Of a stretch of 64,000 nt of DNA, positions 1-8,232 are shown piece by piece. The stretch is from the NCBI GenBank assembly GCA_003164295.1, contig PLTA01000055.1, positions 1 to 64,000 on the forward strand, given 5' to 3'. A program made the translations under genes and the position numbers. The number at the start of each line of letters is the position of its first letter. The first letter of the stretch is position 1. The notes under the pieces are model-generated. The model was given only the letters and a program-made list of their open reading frames with translations. It was not told the DNA's origin and ran no database searches. The DNA comes from Candidatus Bathyarchaeota archaeon. GTDB taxonomy: Archaea > Thermoproteota > Bathyarchaeia > Bathyarchaeales > Bathycorpusculaceae.

Positions 1-91
1 TTTGACCAGTGTTGCCCGTAACTTTTCCTGCGCCAACGCGGATCTTGCCTTCTTCTTTTTTGATTTTACCTTTAATTTCATCTTTGCTCAT
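1..91 (-). CDS. CsbD-like stress-response protein, partial
   Basis: Reading leftwards from an ATG at 89-91 gives 30 residues that begin MSKDEIKGKIKKEEGKIRVG and continue into a K-V-T-G-N-T-G stretch before the window edge. The K-D-E-I-K-G-K-x-K-x-x-E-G-K pattern followed by G-K-x-T-G is the usual start of the CsbD family, short soluble proteins of unknown biochemical function that are often induced by stress. The C-terminal half lies outside the window. No clear ribosome binding site is visible. The identification rests on the motif alone. Confidence 0.6.
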   Translation of the reverse strand, partial: MSKDEIKGKIKKEEGKIRVGAGKVTGNTGQ

Positions 92-368
92 AAATTTGCA
101 CTACAGACTGGTGTCTTCACGATTTTATTAAACATGTGTGACTGTTATCTCGCATCAACAATAAGCCGTTGCTTCAAGAGATTTGAACTGATTGCTAATT
201 TTAGTTTTTTAGCATGGCATTTTCTCAAAAAGAGGCCAAAAAAATCAAGAGTGAGTAAATTTGCTTCTATTTTTTGAAATTAATAAGATCAGTGAAATTG
301 TAGTTGTTTGTTTACAGTCACACATCTTAAAATAGACTGGCGAGTTAATGGTGAGTAGGTTTTGAAAA

Positions 369-527
369 ATGGGTGCACTTGATTTTCTTTTTGTAGTTGC
401 AGTTATTCTTATTGTACTTTGGCTTCTTGGTTTTGTCTTCTTTAACCTTGGCGCGATTATATGGGTACTGCTCGTCATAGCTGTCATCATAATACTTTTC
501 CGACTACTTTCAGGACGCAGAATATAA
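369..527 (+). CDS. Small membrane protein, Lmo0937-like
   Basis: A 52-residue frame starting MGALDFLFVVAVILIVLWLL and ending in R-L-L-S-G-R-R-I. It has two hydrophobic segments (about residues 5-25 and 28-45) separated by an F-F-N-L-G turn, and a basic tail. Length, the W-L-L-G-F-V-F-F-N-L-G motif and the basic end resemble the small Lmo0937-type membrane proteins found in many bacteria and some archaea; their function is unknown. A GGTGA element lies about 14 bases upstream. It precedes the FAS1 gene by 30 bases and may share its transcript. Confidence 0.6.
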   Translation: MGALDFLFVVAVILIVLWLLGFVFFNLGAIIWVLLVIAVIIILFRLLSGRRI

Positions 528-557
528 CATTAGAATTTAAAATGGAGGAAAAAATGA

Positions 558-1253
558 ATGAAAGATATAATGAGTATTTTTCTCGAAGCTGGAACTTTCA
601 ATATGTTAGTCTCAGCAATTCAAGCAGCCGAACTAGTTGATACCTTTAGAAGTGCTGGGCCATTCACTGTCTTTGCACCAAATGATGTAGCATTCTCTAA
701 ACTTCCCAAAAAAGCATATGATAGTCTTCTAATGGATGTCCCAAAATTAAAGGCAGTCCTACTGTATCATGTAGTGGCTGGCAAATATACTGTTAACGAA
801 ATCAGTAAAATGGAAGCAGCCTACACACTTCAAGGCCAAGAAATCAAAATAGACGGCCACAAATGGCATCTCCATGTAACCCCAAAAATCAACAAAGCAA
901 ACATCACAAATTATGACCTAAAAACAAGCAACGGCATGATTCACGTAATCGATACAGTTCTTATGCCAAATATGGAGCTAACTTGCCTCGTCTGCGGAAT
1001 GGGCTTCATGACCATGGAAGATTTAAATGCTCACAAGAAAATGGGCCACGTCGCCGAGAAAACATCAGAGCCAACGCTTATGGAGGAAAAAGCCCCTGAA
1101 CACTTGTCCGGCATTTCATCTCAAGAAACACCACTGACTGGTTTAGAACCTAATCAAATCGCATGTCCAATCTGCGGCAAAACCTTCAAAAGCCATTCGG
1201 AAAAGGACAGACATATGGATACAACACATCATGAAACAAAAGGACACGACTAA
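558..1253 (+). CDS. FAS1 (fasciclin) domain protein with two C-terminal C2H2 zinc fingers
   Basis: 231 residues. Residues 1-137 form a fasciclin/FAS1 domain: the G-P-F-T-V-F-A-P-N-D-x-A-F motif is at about 34-46 and the L-x-Y-H-V-V-x-G-K-Y box at 69-77, with I-D-T-V-L-M-P at the end. Residues 143-164 and 203-224 are two C2H2 fingers, each C-x2-C-x12-H-x4-H, joined by an acidic linker. No signal peptide is present, so the protein is probably cytoplasmic, unlike most FAS1 proteins, which are secreted adhesins. GGAGG at 544-548 supports the ATG at 558 over the out-of-frame ATG at 554. The domain pairing is unusual; its role is unknown. Confidence 0.85.
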   Translation: MKDIMSIFLEAGTFNMLVSAIQAAELVDTFRSAGPFTVFAPNDVAFSKLPKKAYDSLLMDVPKLKAVLLYHVVAGKYTVNEISKMEAAYTLQGQEIKIDGHKWHLHVTPKINKANITNYDLKTSNGMIHVIDTVLMPNMELTCLVCGMGFMTMEDLNAHKKMGHVAEKTSEPTLMEEKAPEHLSGISSQETPLTGLEPNQIACPICGKTFKSHSEKDRHMDTTHHETKGHD

Positions 1254-1341
1254 TTTTTCCAAAAGATTTTGCACCTATTAACAGTTATTGTCAATGTACA
1301 ATCACACATTCTTAATAGAATATTAAGATAAAATAGCAATA

Positions 1342-1518
1342 ATGATAAACAATCTTGCCCTTGGGCTATTGTTAATCGTTGTTGGAATCCTTATTTATTT
1401 TATTGAAGTAGGTCTCAAAGAGCTAAATTATGTATCTGCAATCTTACCGATTGTTTTCTCCATTATCAGGATTGGATTGGTTCTGTGGTATATCATTAAT
1501 AGAAATCATGAGGAATGA
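1342..1518 (+). CDS. Small two-helix membrane protein
   Basis: A 58-residue frame beginning MINNLALGLLLIVVGILIYF. It contains two predicted membrane helices (about 5-20 and 32-51), a short charged loop (E-V-G-L-K-E-L) between them and a charged tail N-R-N-H-E-E. No ribosome binding site is visible and I recognise no family. The hydrophobic pattern and uninterrupted frame favour a real gene in a gap otherwise without one, but it could be chance. Confidence 0.4.
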   Translation: MINNLALGLLLIVVGILIYFIEVGLKELNYVSAILPIVFSIIRIGLVLWYIINRNHEE

Positions 1519-1776
1519 AACAAAACAACAATAACAGTGACTTAAGCGACAACACTCGTAAGTAACAAATCTGCTATATTGACAACTTTTTGATAGTGTA
1601 ATTTTGGGACTCTTAACCAATTTTGATGGAGATAAAGGGGAGGAGAGGCGACGAAACCTTAAAAAACGAGCTTTTAGGAGAAACCCGTGGAAATAGGCAA
1701 ATTTGGCACCCAAAAAACCCTCAATCAAAAAAAAGAAAAGGAGGATTTGTTGGCTTTAGCTATCTTTTCAAGTTAG

Positions 1777-2777
1777 TTAAAAATCCGGTGGTGAAGTTTG
1801 TCCGGTATAGTCGCCGATGACAAAAGCGGTATATGGCGCATTTAGTAATCCTTTGGTGTTGCCTGCAACATTGATTTTTCCATATTGCCAGATAATTTGT
1901 TTGTCGTAATTAATTATGAAGACTCTGTTGTTGAATTGATCAGCGATTATGGTGTTGCCGTTTTGTAGTCTCACTGCGTTTGTTGGAAGTGGATTTGGAT
2001 TGCTGTCAGGAGCTTTGTTTGTGAAGTATTGGAATTCTATATGTTTATTTTCTGTGATTTCAAAGATTCTTGCGTTGCCTGAATCAGTTATCAAAGTTTC
2101 ACCATTTGGTAGTCTGCTTGCAAAAGCAGCAAGGTTGATTCCTGCGCTGTATTGCCCGACAATGTTTCCGGCTCGAGTGATTTCGATAACTCTGTTATTG
2201 CCTTCGTCAGCAATTAAGATGTGGCCATTAGAAAGAAGTTCTGCATTGTTTGGACTGTTTAATGCACCAGGTCCAGATGAGGGGCCATAAGACCATACGA
2301 TTTGTTTGAATAGGTTGACTTCGATTATTCGGTTGTTTCCCTGATCTGTAATGAGGAAGTCAAAATTCGGCAATTGAATAACGGTGACGGGTACATTTAG
2401 CTCGTTTGGACCTGAACCCGTGACGCCTGCTTTTCCGTACTGCCAGACAATGTTTCCAGCTTGATCTACAACGATTACTCGATTGTCAACAGCGCCTGCA
2501 GGTAACTGAGCGCTAGCACCAGCAGAAATGCCTGTTCCAGCAATCACTGTTAATCCGTCAGAAAGTCTTTCAGCCCAATTTGAACCAATTACCGAATGAA
2601 GTCCAGGAATACCATTAGTGGGGTCTCCAGTTCCAAAACTCCAAACAATCTTCATGGTGAAAGGATTGACTTCTATGACTCGATTGTTGAATTGGTCCGT
2701 GATGAGAGAACGTTTCCAGGCGTATTAAAGCCGCCCGCTGCGTTTGGACTATCATTGACAGGTAATGCAAGCACCAT
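1777..2777 (-). pseudogene. NHL-type beta-propeller protein, frameshifted near its 5' end
   Basis: The main frame (2655 to 1777) encodes 292 residues of repeated N-N-R-V-I-E-V / N-I-V-W-Q-Y-G / L-I-T-D-Q-G blades typical of NHL-like six-bladed propellers. In-frame sequence continues upstream of the M-K-I-V-W start as L-I-T-D-Q-F-N-N-R-V-I-E-V. It then jumps phase near 2704-2708, where removing a TC dinucleotide joins P-G-N-V-L to I-T-D-Q. The resulting protein would start at an ATG at 2777 with L-P-V-N-D-S-P-N-A-A-G-G-F-N-T. The propeller probably binds ligands or proteins; no catalytic motif is seen. The frame break may be an assembly error. The 5' end directly meets a truncated gene on the other strand. 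Confidence 0.7.
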
Positions 2778-2781
2778 AGCC

Positions 2782-3932
2782 CCAAAATATAGGATATTTA
2801 ACACTTCTTCCCAAGGTCAGATAAAAGGCATCAGTTACAAATTGATTCCAGTTGGGCATTCAGTTCCAGGAGCATGCTCAGTGCTTCTCACTTTGCCAGA
2901 CTGTAAACGCATTTTATACACTGGAGACGTAAGATTCCATGGTGAAAACGAAGTTTCCATTGACGATTATTGTCAATCAATCGGCGGGCAAGTTGACATC
3001 TTAATTATTGAAGGAACCAGAGTGAATAAAGAAGAAGTTTTATCCGAAGAAGAAATCGGTGATGACATCAGAATCGATATTGAAAAAACAGAAGGGTTAG
3101 TTCTCATAAATTTCGGTTGGAAAGACCTAACACGTTTCAACACAGTTTACCATGCGGCAAAAGAAAATGGGAGAATCCTTGTAATTTCACCTAAACTAGC
3201 CTATCTGCTTTATGAAATGCATAGCAATTTTTCAACAGAGTATAGTGACCCAAGAACTATGCCTAATCTAAAAGTTTACTTGAAACGTGAAGGCGACTTA
3301 CTTTATTCAAAAGCTGATTACGAAAAATATCGAATGGAGTATTTACATTTTCATGGAAGAAACATTGCACAGGCTGACCGCAATATTGTGCGTGTTGCAG
3401 AAAGACTAGGGGTAGGCGGCTACCCAGATAACCCCAAAAATCCTTTACCTAAAACAAGCGAGGGAGAACCATACGATTACCAAGAACTCTATGAGTTAGC
3501 AACCCACCACTTAGAAAATGGCGTTAGGGCTTATCAAATAAGACAAAGCCCCCAACAATATGTTTTGATGTTTTCTTATTGGGATGCAAACGAACTGTTC
3601 GATTTAATTCCCATAGACAAAGAATACTCCACACATTACATTTCTGCTTCAACCGAGCCTTTCAATGAGGAAATGGAGGTTGACGAGACAAAGATGGTAA
3701 ATTGGCTAGACTTTTTCAATGTAAAGTACGATTATGAAGAAAAAAAGGAACAAAAAATATTTGTTCGAAGGCATGTCTCAGGACACGCCTCAAAAAAAGA
3801 GCTAAAGAATTAATCGAAAAAATAAATCCGAAAAAAATAATCCCAATTCACACCGAACACCCACGGCTCTTTGAGGAGATGTTTCCTGGGAAAATTATTT
3901 TGCCTACCTATACTCAGTCAATCGAATTATAG
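2782..3932 (+). pseudogene. Metallo-beta-lactamase/beta-CASP-like hydrolase, 5'-truncated and frameshifted
   Basis: From about 2782 the frame shows H-S-V-P-G-A followed by I-L-Y-T-G-D-V-R-F-H-G, the conserved centre of RNase J/CPSF-like metallo-beta-lactamases. The N-terminal HxHxDH metal site, expected 100 or more residues earlier, is absent, because the upstream DNA encodes the oppositely oriented propeller gene. At the 3' end H-V-S-G-H-A-S-K-K runs into a premature stop at 3811-3813. One extra A in the A run near 3795 restores K-E-L-I-E-K-I-N-P-K-K-I-I-P-I-H-T-E-H and a stop at 3932, which is the expected C-terminal H-T-E motif. So the gene lacks its first domain and has a probable one-base error at the end. 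As it stands it should be inactive. Confidence 0.7.
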
Positions 3933-4029
3933 CAAAGAAATGACGTTTTACTTGAAGGGTTAATTATGGAAAACCTTTATAACTTAAAAAAGTCATCAAG
4001 GATTCACTTCAACTTGAGGGGAAGGAAAA

Positions 4030-4929
4030 TTGAAAAAGATCATAACCGTATTAGTTATTGCAGTTTTGTTTTTATCTGCATTCACTGTGTTTTCTGGGCA
4101 TGTAAAAGCCGATGTTTCTGAAGTTAGCGTTATTAGTTACAGTTCATATGTTGCTCCCTCAAACACGGTAGCGGCTTTGGCACCTGGCGATTTGATTACA
4201 GTCGGCGAGGTTATGAATATTGGTTCAGATATTGTAAGTAATGTTACTGTTCAAGGTACAGCTTTTAGCGCTAGCGGACAAACTTTAGCTGTCACCGGCG
4301 CCGATGCATTTGTTTATGATATGTTGCCTGGTCAGAAAGCTCCTTTCTACTTAGATTTTAGTGCTTCAAGTGGCTTAACTCAAGATTTAAGCTGGGTTCC
4401 TCAAGTCAGCTCTGTTACAGTTCAAGTAACTTCCGTTACTGATACTAATCAGAGACAATACAGTGATTATGACATTCAAGGTAGATACAATTACACTGAC
4501 AATAATGGCGTCTATGTAGCTTATGGAACGCTAGTGAACAATGGTAGCCAAATAGTTTCATACCCTTGGGTTGTTACAACATTTTATAACGCTACCGGCG
4601 GGGTCATAAGCTTGAATTACACCAACTTTTTAACACCCACCCTTTCGGTTAATGGCGCCGTTAGGTATTTTTCGACACCGTTAGACAATAATACCCAATT
4701 AACAAATCAAATAGCTGCTTACTCGATACAAATTGACTCATTAACCGTGGCAAATTCAACATCCTCGCCAACAGCTACACCTACTCAATCCAACACCAAG
4801 CCAACAACAAATTTCCCAATACTGCCTATCGTGATTGTTGTAGTACTGATCGCAGTTGCAGTAGCCGCATTACTGTTGTTTAGAAAACGCAAAGTGGCAC
4901 CTTTACCGCCTCCACCACCCGCAGAATAA
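4030..4929 (+). CDS. Secreted, membrane-anchored protein with proline-rich tail
   Basis: 299 residues from a TTG start; GAGGGGAAGG lies just upstream and a TATA-like CTTTATAA at about 3974. A signal peptide covers residues 1-27 (hydrophobic core V-L-V-I-A-V-L-F-L, cleavage after K-A-D likely). The extracellular part is Ser/Thr/Asn-rich with many N-x-S/T sequons. It shows two similar halves containing G-x-L/V-x-N-x-G-S-x-I-V-S, reminiscent of FxLYD-type beta domains. A Thr/Pro/Ser linker leads to one membrane helix (about 262-285) and a K-R-K-V-A-P-L-P-P-P tail. Probably a surface protein; no enzymatic motif seen. Confidence 0.75.
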   Translation: MKKIITVLVIAVLFLSAFTVFSGHVKADVSEVSVISYSSYVAPSNTVAALAPGDLITVGEVMNIGSDIVSNVTVQGTAFSASGQTLAVTGADAFVYDMLPGQKAPFYLDFSASSGLTQDLSWVPQVSSVTVQVTSVTDTNQRQYSDYDIQGRYNYTDNNGVYVAYGTLVNNGSQIVSYPWVVTTFYNATGGVISLNYTNFLTPTLSVNGAVRYFSTPLDNNTQLTNQIAAYSIQIDSLTVANSTSSPTATPTQSNTKPTTNFPILPIVIVVVLIAVAVAALLLFRKRKVAPLPPPPPAE

Positions 4930-5032
4930 AATTTTGTTAGTGAAAAACGATTCACTTATGTGTCGAAGCAAAATTAGGAAATCTGCAAAACTATTCTTTC
5001 TAATTTTTGATTGAGCTTTTTATAGGTGAAAA

Positions 5033-6388
5033 TTAGGTGCTTTGGAAGTTTTCGAGTTGTATTTTATAGTTACTTCGTTTCCAAATTAAATCGTATGAAC
5101 TCCGTTGTGGATCCAGCTTATCGATTGATTCAATGAATTCGTCGGGTACGATGAGGATGAGGCTGAAGTGTTCGCCGTAATGCTGTCTGAAAGTTTTAAG
5201 TTTGTTTAAAAACTCGTCAAGGTTATTTTTGACTCCGTGGGGTTCAAGCAAAACCTTTCTGCCTTTATTTGTCAGTTGTGGCAAAAGAAAATCAGGTTTA
5301 TAGGTTAGCGAAGCATCCGAGTTTGTTTGCGAAAGATAAAACTCCATAAATTCATAATAAAATATTACTTGTTTATCCTTCAGAAAATCATAGACGTCTC
5401 TCTCCATTGTAGTGAATGCCCCGGGCTCGATGCGTTCGCCTATGCGATTGTAATGATAAACCACCGTTAAATACCGCATAAGTGGGCCGAGCAATTCTTG
5501 ATTTTTCTGAATGAAGAAGCGGAGAGAACGTTCAAGAGAAAAAGGTGTTAAGTCAGAGAATTCAAGCCATGTTCCTAAGATAAAGAAGGGAAAATCGATT
5601 TTGGCCGGGTCATCAGGGAATAGAGAGCGTGCAAACTTGGTTAACTTGTCTGCGTCAGCGTCAAATTGCGCTGTGTTTTCCCACCAACTGTCGGGTTTAT
5701 TTTTGCTGTTTAATTTGAATGGTAAATTTTCGTCCTCACCTAAGCCTAAAGCTACATACACCCTAAATTTGGGCGTATTTAGAGAAACCATTAAATCTTT
5801 TTGGTCAAACGGGAAAAGACCCAAATCAGGCGAGCCTCTCACCATCCAGCGAAGATACAACCAGGACTTTGATTTGTGCTGCTTATTCATCCTCTTTACA
5901 TTGTATGACAAGGTTTCAACAAAATCTATGGGCTTTCTACCTTTTTGACTTAATTTTGTGGTATAATCAATTAGGTCGCCACTGGCTTTCTTAGCTACAA
6001 ACTGGTTAACGGAGCACAATACCGCTGGAATCTCTGTTTTTTCTTTGCCCAGATGATCGAGATTTTCTATTTTTTGCTCAAATTTACTAATTTCACATTT
6101 AAATTCCAAAGGATTTGTTATGGTGTAGAGTTTGTCGCCTAATGCTTCTTTAAGATAATTTAGTAGCAGTTGGATGTTTCTGGGGTTTCCTGTTAGTTGG
6201 TAGTCGCTTAGTGAGGCTGCGAGCAAAAAATAATGTGCTGCCTCTTTTTTATTCGCGTAATCTTTCAACGGCATAAAAGAGGGTTTAGGATTTAGATGCA
6301 GATCAAGCTCTAAATCTGCAACATTACTGTAAGTTTGTACAAAACTTACAATTAAATCTTTTAAATCCTTTGGAACCCGAGCGCTCAT
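5033..6388 (-). CDS. Possible HhH-type glycosylase-like domain joined to PD-(D/E)XK-like domain
   Basis: 451 residues, no signal peptide. Residues about 170-210 read L-R-W-M-V-R-G-S-P-D-L-G-L and then S-L-N-T-P-K-F-R-V. This closely resembles the TIGR02757/DUF2400 helix-hairpin-helix glycosylase-like family, where the second motif is normally P-L-D-T-H-x-x-R-V; here the usual Asp is Asn. The C-terminal part (about 375-430) has Y-K-P-D-F-L-L-P, then K-V-L-L-E-P-H-G, the spacing expected of a PD-(D/E)XK nuclease-like fold with an atypical third residue. I infer a DNA-processing protein. The two-domain reading is mine and needs profile searches. Its neighbours give no clue. Confidence 0.55.
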   Translation of the reverse strand: MSARVPKDLKDLIVSFVQTYSNVADLELDLHLNPKPSFMPLKDYANKKEAAHYFLLAASLSDYQLTGNPRNIQLLLNYLKEALGDKLYTITNPLEFKCEISKFEQKIENLDHLGKEKTEIPAVLCSVNQFVAKKASGDLIDYTTKLSQKGRKPIDFVETLSYNVKRMNKQHKSKSWLYLRWMVRGSPDLGLFPFDQKDLMVSLNTPKFRVYVALGLGEDENLPFKLNSKNKPDSWWENTAQFDADADKLTKFARSLFPDDPAKIDFPFFILGTWLEFSDLTPFSLERSLRFFIQKNQELLGPLMRYLTVVYHYNRIGERIEPGAFTTMERDVYDFLKDKQVIFYYEFMEFYLSQTNSDASLTYKPDFLLPQLTNKGRKVLLEPHGVKNNLDEFLNKLKTFRQHYGEHFSLILIVPDEFIESIDKLDPQRSSYDLIWKRSNYKIQLENFQST

Positions 6389-6983
6389 ATCTGACAGTTT
6401 ACTATATTCTAGCTTAATTATTTTTGTAATGGTCTAAGCCAAAATTACATTAAAATTCAAGTAAAAATTAAAATCTTAGCAATATTTGTTTCCTTTTCTC
6501 ATATATCTTCACGTAAAGCTCGTAAATATCAATCGAGCACAGATATAATTGAATCGAAACCAAATTAAGAAATATCAAAAGCATGGTTAAAGATCATTCA
6601 GCAATAAAAAATGTTTTGGCATAAAAAAGCAGCAATATCAACGACTGAAGAAGCCTCAAAAGAACAGCAAGGATCATCTAAAAAAAACTGAAAACGCAAA
6701 AACTCTTAATTCCTTAGCCATGAATTTAGTTACTTTTAATTTGTCTCAGTATCGATTGTCTTAACTATTAAACGCCTACAGAATAAAAAGTAAAATGGGG
6801 AGTTATCTTATTTGCCCGTTTTTGCTTCGTGCTTTGCTTTTTTAGCTGCATTTTTCTTTTTTAGAGATGGCATAAACGCTTTATTGTGCATACGTAGCTA
6901 AAAAGACTTTTCAATAAAACCGCTCTTTGATCCCATACTATTATTGTAAAATATTGTTTTTTGTTTTTATCATGCATTTTAGA
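6389..6983. other. Intergenic region with one possible 27-residue basic peptide
   Basis: AT-rich gap. On the minus strand a short frame from 6891 to 6808 would encode MHNKAFMPSLKKKNAAKKAK plus seven more residues, ending T-G-K. It is very Lys/Ala-rich, has no convincing ribosome binding site and may be chance. I see no RNA gene or repeat in the remainder. Confidence 0.3.
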
Positions 6984-7550
6984 CTACTTGTTTTCTTTAA
7001 ATTGGCTTTCTAACCCCAAATGCTTCCTAAATATTTCTTCCCGCCATTTCCTATCCCAACTAGCCCAACCAGTCTTAACCAAACTCTCCCGCAAATGAGG
7101 ACTCTGAGCAACCCAATCAAGAAAACTCCAAAAACGTCTCTTATCTTGAAGCAGCTCCCTTGGTACCCCTTTTTCCACACACCACCTAACATAGGCGTCA
7201 TCGACCATCTGCTTGAGCTCTCCCGTAAATTGAACTTTTTTAACTTTGAACCCTTGCTTTTGCAGATGATTAACTATCTTCGATAAGACGAATTCAGAGC
7301 AAACATTAAAGCAAGTTTCACTGTCAGGCTGCATTACCGACACAATTTCATCGGCGATCTTTACAGAATCATCTAAGTATTTTTTGCTCTTAAAGTTCGG
7401 TGGCTGAAACGATGTTGTGGCAATTCTGCGTTCCAAAAGCATCGGAGCTGGAGGCTTAAGAGCGCCGATAACCACACCTAATAAGAGATCACTCCATCCA
7501 GAGGCATCTATCAAAATCATTTTACCGGGAAGAAAACAATCTAATGCCAT
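6984..7550 (-). CDS. Conserved-looking hypothetical protein
   Basis: 188 residues, soluble, no signal peptide. The N-terminal I-L-I-D-A-S-G-W-S-D-L-L-L-G-V-V-I-G-A-L stretch resembles a Rossmann-like or RNase H-like strand with an Asp near its end. The C-terminal third is rich in Trp, Arg and Lys (S-F-L-D-W, W-A-S-W-D-R-K-W). It contains a nuclease-like first Asp motif (I-D-A-S-G) but I cannot identify further catalytic residues. I do not recognise the family. It stands alone between a long AT-rich gap and a phased repeat array that begins just beyond its start. Confidence 0.6.
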   Translation of the reverse strand: MALDCFLPGKMILIDASGWSDLLLGVVIGALKPPAPMLLERRIATTSFQPPNFKSKKYLDDSVKIADEIVSVMQPDSETCFNVCSEFVLSKIVNHLQKQGFKVKKVQFTGELKQMVDDAYVRWCVEKGVPRELLQDKRRFWSFLDWVAQSPHLRESLVKTGWASWDRKWREEIFRKHLGLESQFKENK

Positions 7551-7632
7551 GATTAATTCGCCAATTCAAATCTTCAACGTACTTTCTTGGCTGTCAAACA
7601 TAATTTAATCTTTCTGGTGCATCTGTTTTAGA

Positions 7633-7780
7633 TTGCTTTTTTGATTTGCGGTTTGAATTAGGTTTAGTCACGTATAGAAAAGGTTGGAAAAGAACAGAAA
7701 AGTATGAAAACGTATGAAAAGGGATGGGAACGTAGCAAAAAGTATTAACAAGTAGGAAAAAGGTAAGCAAAGTTCGAAAA
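7633..7780 (+). repeat. 10-bp phased repeat array, locus G
   Basis: A leader beginning TTGCTTTTTTGATTT at 7633 is followed from 7671 by eleven consecutive 10-base units: CGTATAGAAA, AGGTTGGAAA, AGAACAGAAA, AGTATGAAAA, CGTATGAAAA, GGGATGGGAA, CGTAGCAAAA, AGTATTAACA, AGTAGGAAAA, AGGTAAGCAA, AGTTCGAAAA. The unit consensus is NGTATGAAAA. The A-tracts recur every helical turn, so the DNA should be intrinsically bent. This is the longest of seven such loci in the window. The leader is the same type as that of locus D but more diverged at its 3' end. Confidence 0.75.
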
Positions 7781-7861
7781 ATAAAAGCCAGATTCATGAA
7801 CTCTGAAAATGAAGGATTCATTTAGACAATAACCGTTTCTGAAATCCTGCCAATCTTTTAC

Positions 7862-8119
7862 ATGTAGGCGACATAAAAAGAGCTGCAAAAGTAAAAGAGT
7901 TACTAAACGACTTAACTCTTAACAGCTTTATGATAGCGCCGGTTACTTTTGTAATCGCTGATATAGCAGCCAACTTACTCTCCAAAAAAAGGTGGAAGGG
8001 TACCCGAAGGTTTAATTTTAGACAAAGCACTCAACCAAAAAGAAGACATAATTTATTCTCAAAACAAAGACATGCAACGTTTCAACAGCGAAATCAATGT
8101 CAGCGCACTCTCAAAATAA
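7862..8119 (+). pseudogene. Fragmentary gene of unknown family, frameshifted
   Basis: One phase reads G-D-I-K-R-A-A-K-V-K-E-L-L-N-D-L-T-L-N-S and continues F-M-I-A-P-V-T-F-V-I-A-D-I-A-A-N-L-L-S-K-K. If one A is removed from the A7 run near 7983, it continues as V-P-E-G-L-I-L-D-K-A-L-N-Q-K-E-D and ends S-A-L-S-K at 8119. The amino-acid composition is coding-like on both sides of the break. The start is uncertain: the ATG at 7862 requires one more base before G-D-I-K. I do not recognise the family. Confidence 0.45.
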
Positions 8120-8232
8120 CTAACTAAGTTTTTTTTGTTACAGCACTAACATTTCTTTTAAGATATTTTTCAAAATATTATGGAGCCGTTCAGTCCTTAA
8201 AATTTGTTTAAGAAAAATCTGTTCATTCTAAT

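Noticed and set aside
2..277. 91-residue plus-strand frame at the left edge
   Set aside because: It overlaps the better-supported CsbD-like frame on the minus strand and is low-complexity Phe-rich.
1600..1740. Possible minus-strand copy of the array leader (contains CCCAAAAAACCC)
   Set aside because: No run of 10-bp units follows in either direction and the GCAGGTTGC end is absent.
2596..2780. N-terminal part of the long plus-strand frame that continues into the metallo-beta-lactamase gene
   Set aside because: This stretch is the antisense of propeller blade coding sequence and shows no hydrolase motif.
7671..7780. Array G as a CRISPR array
   Set aside because: Units are only 10 bp and contiguous, without spacers of CRISPR length; no cas gene is nearby.
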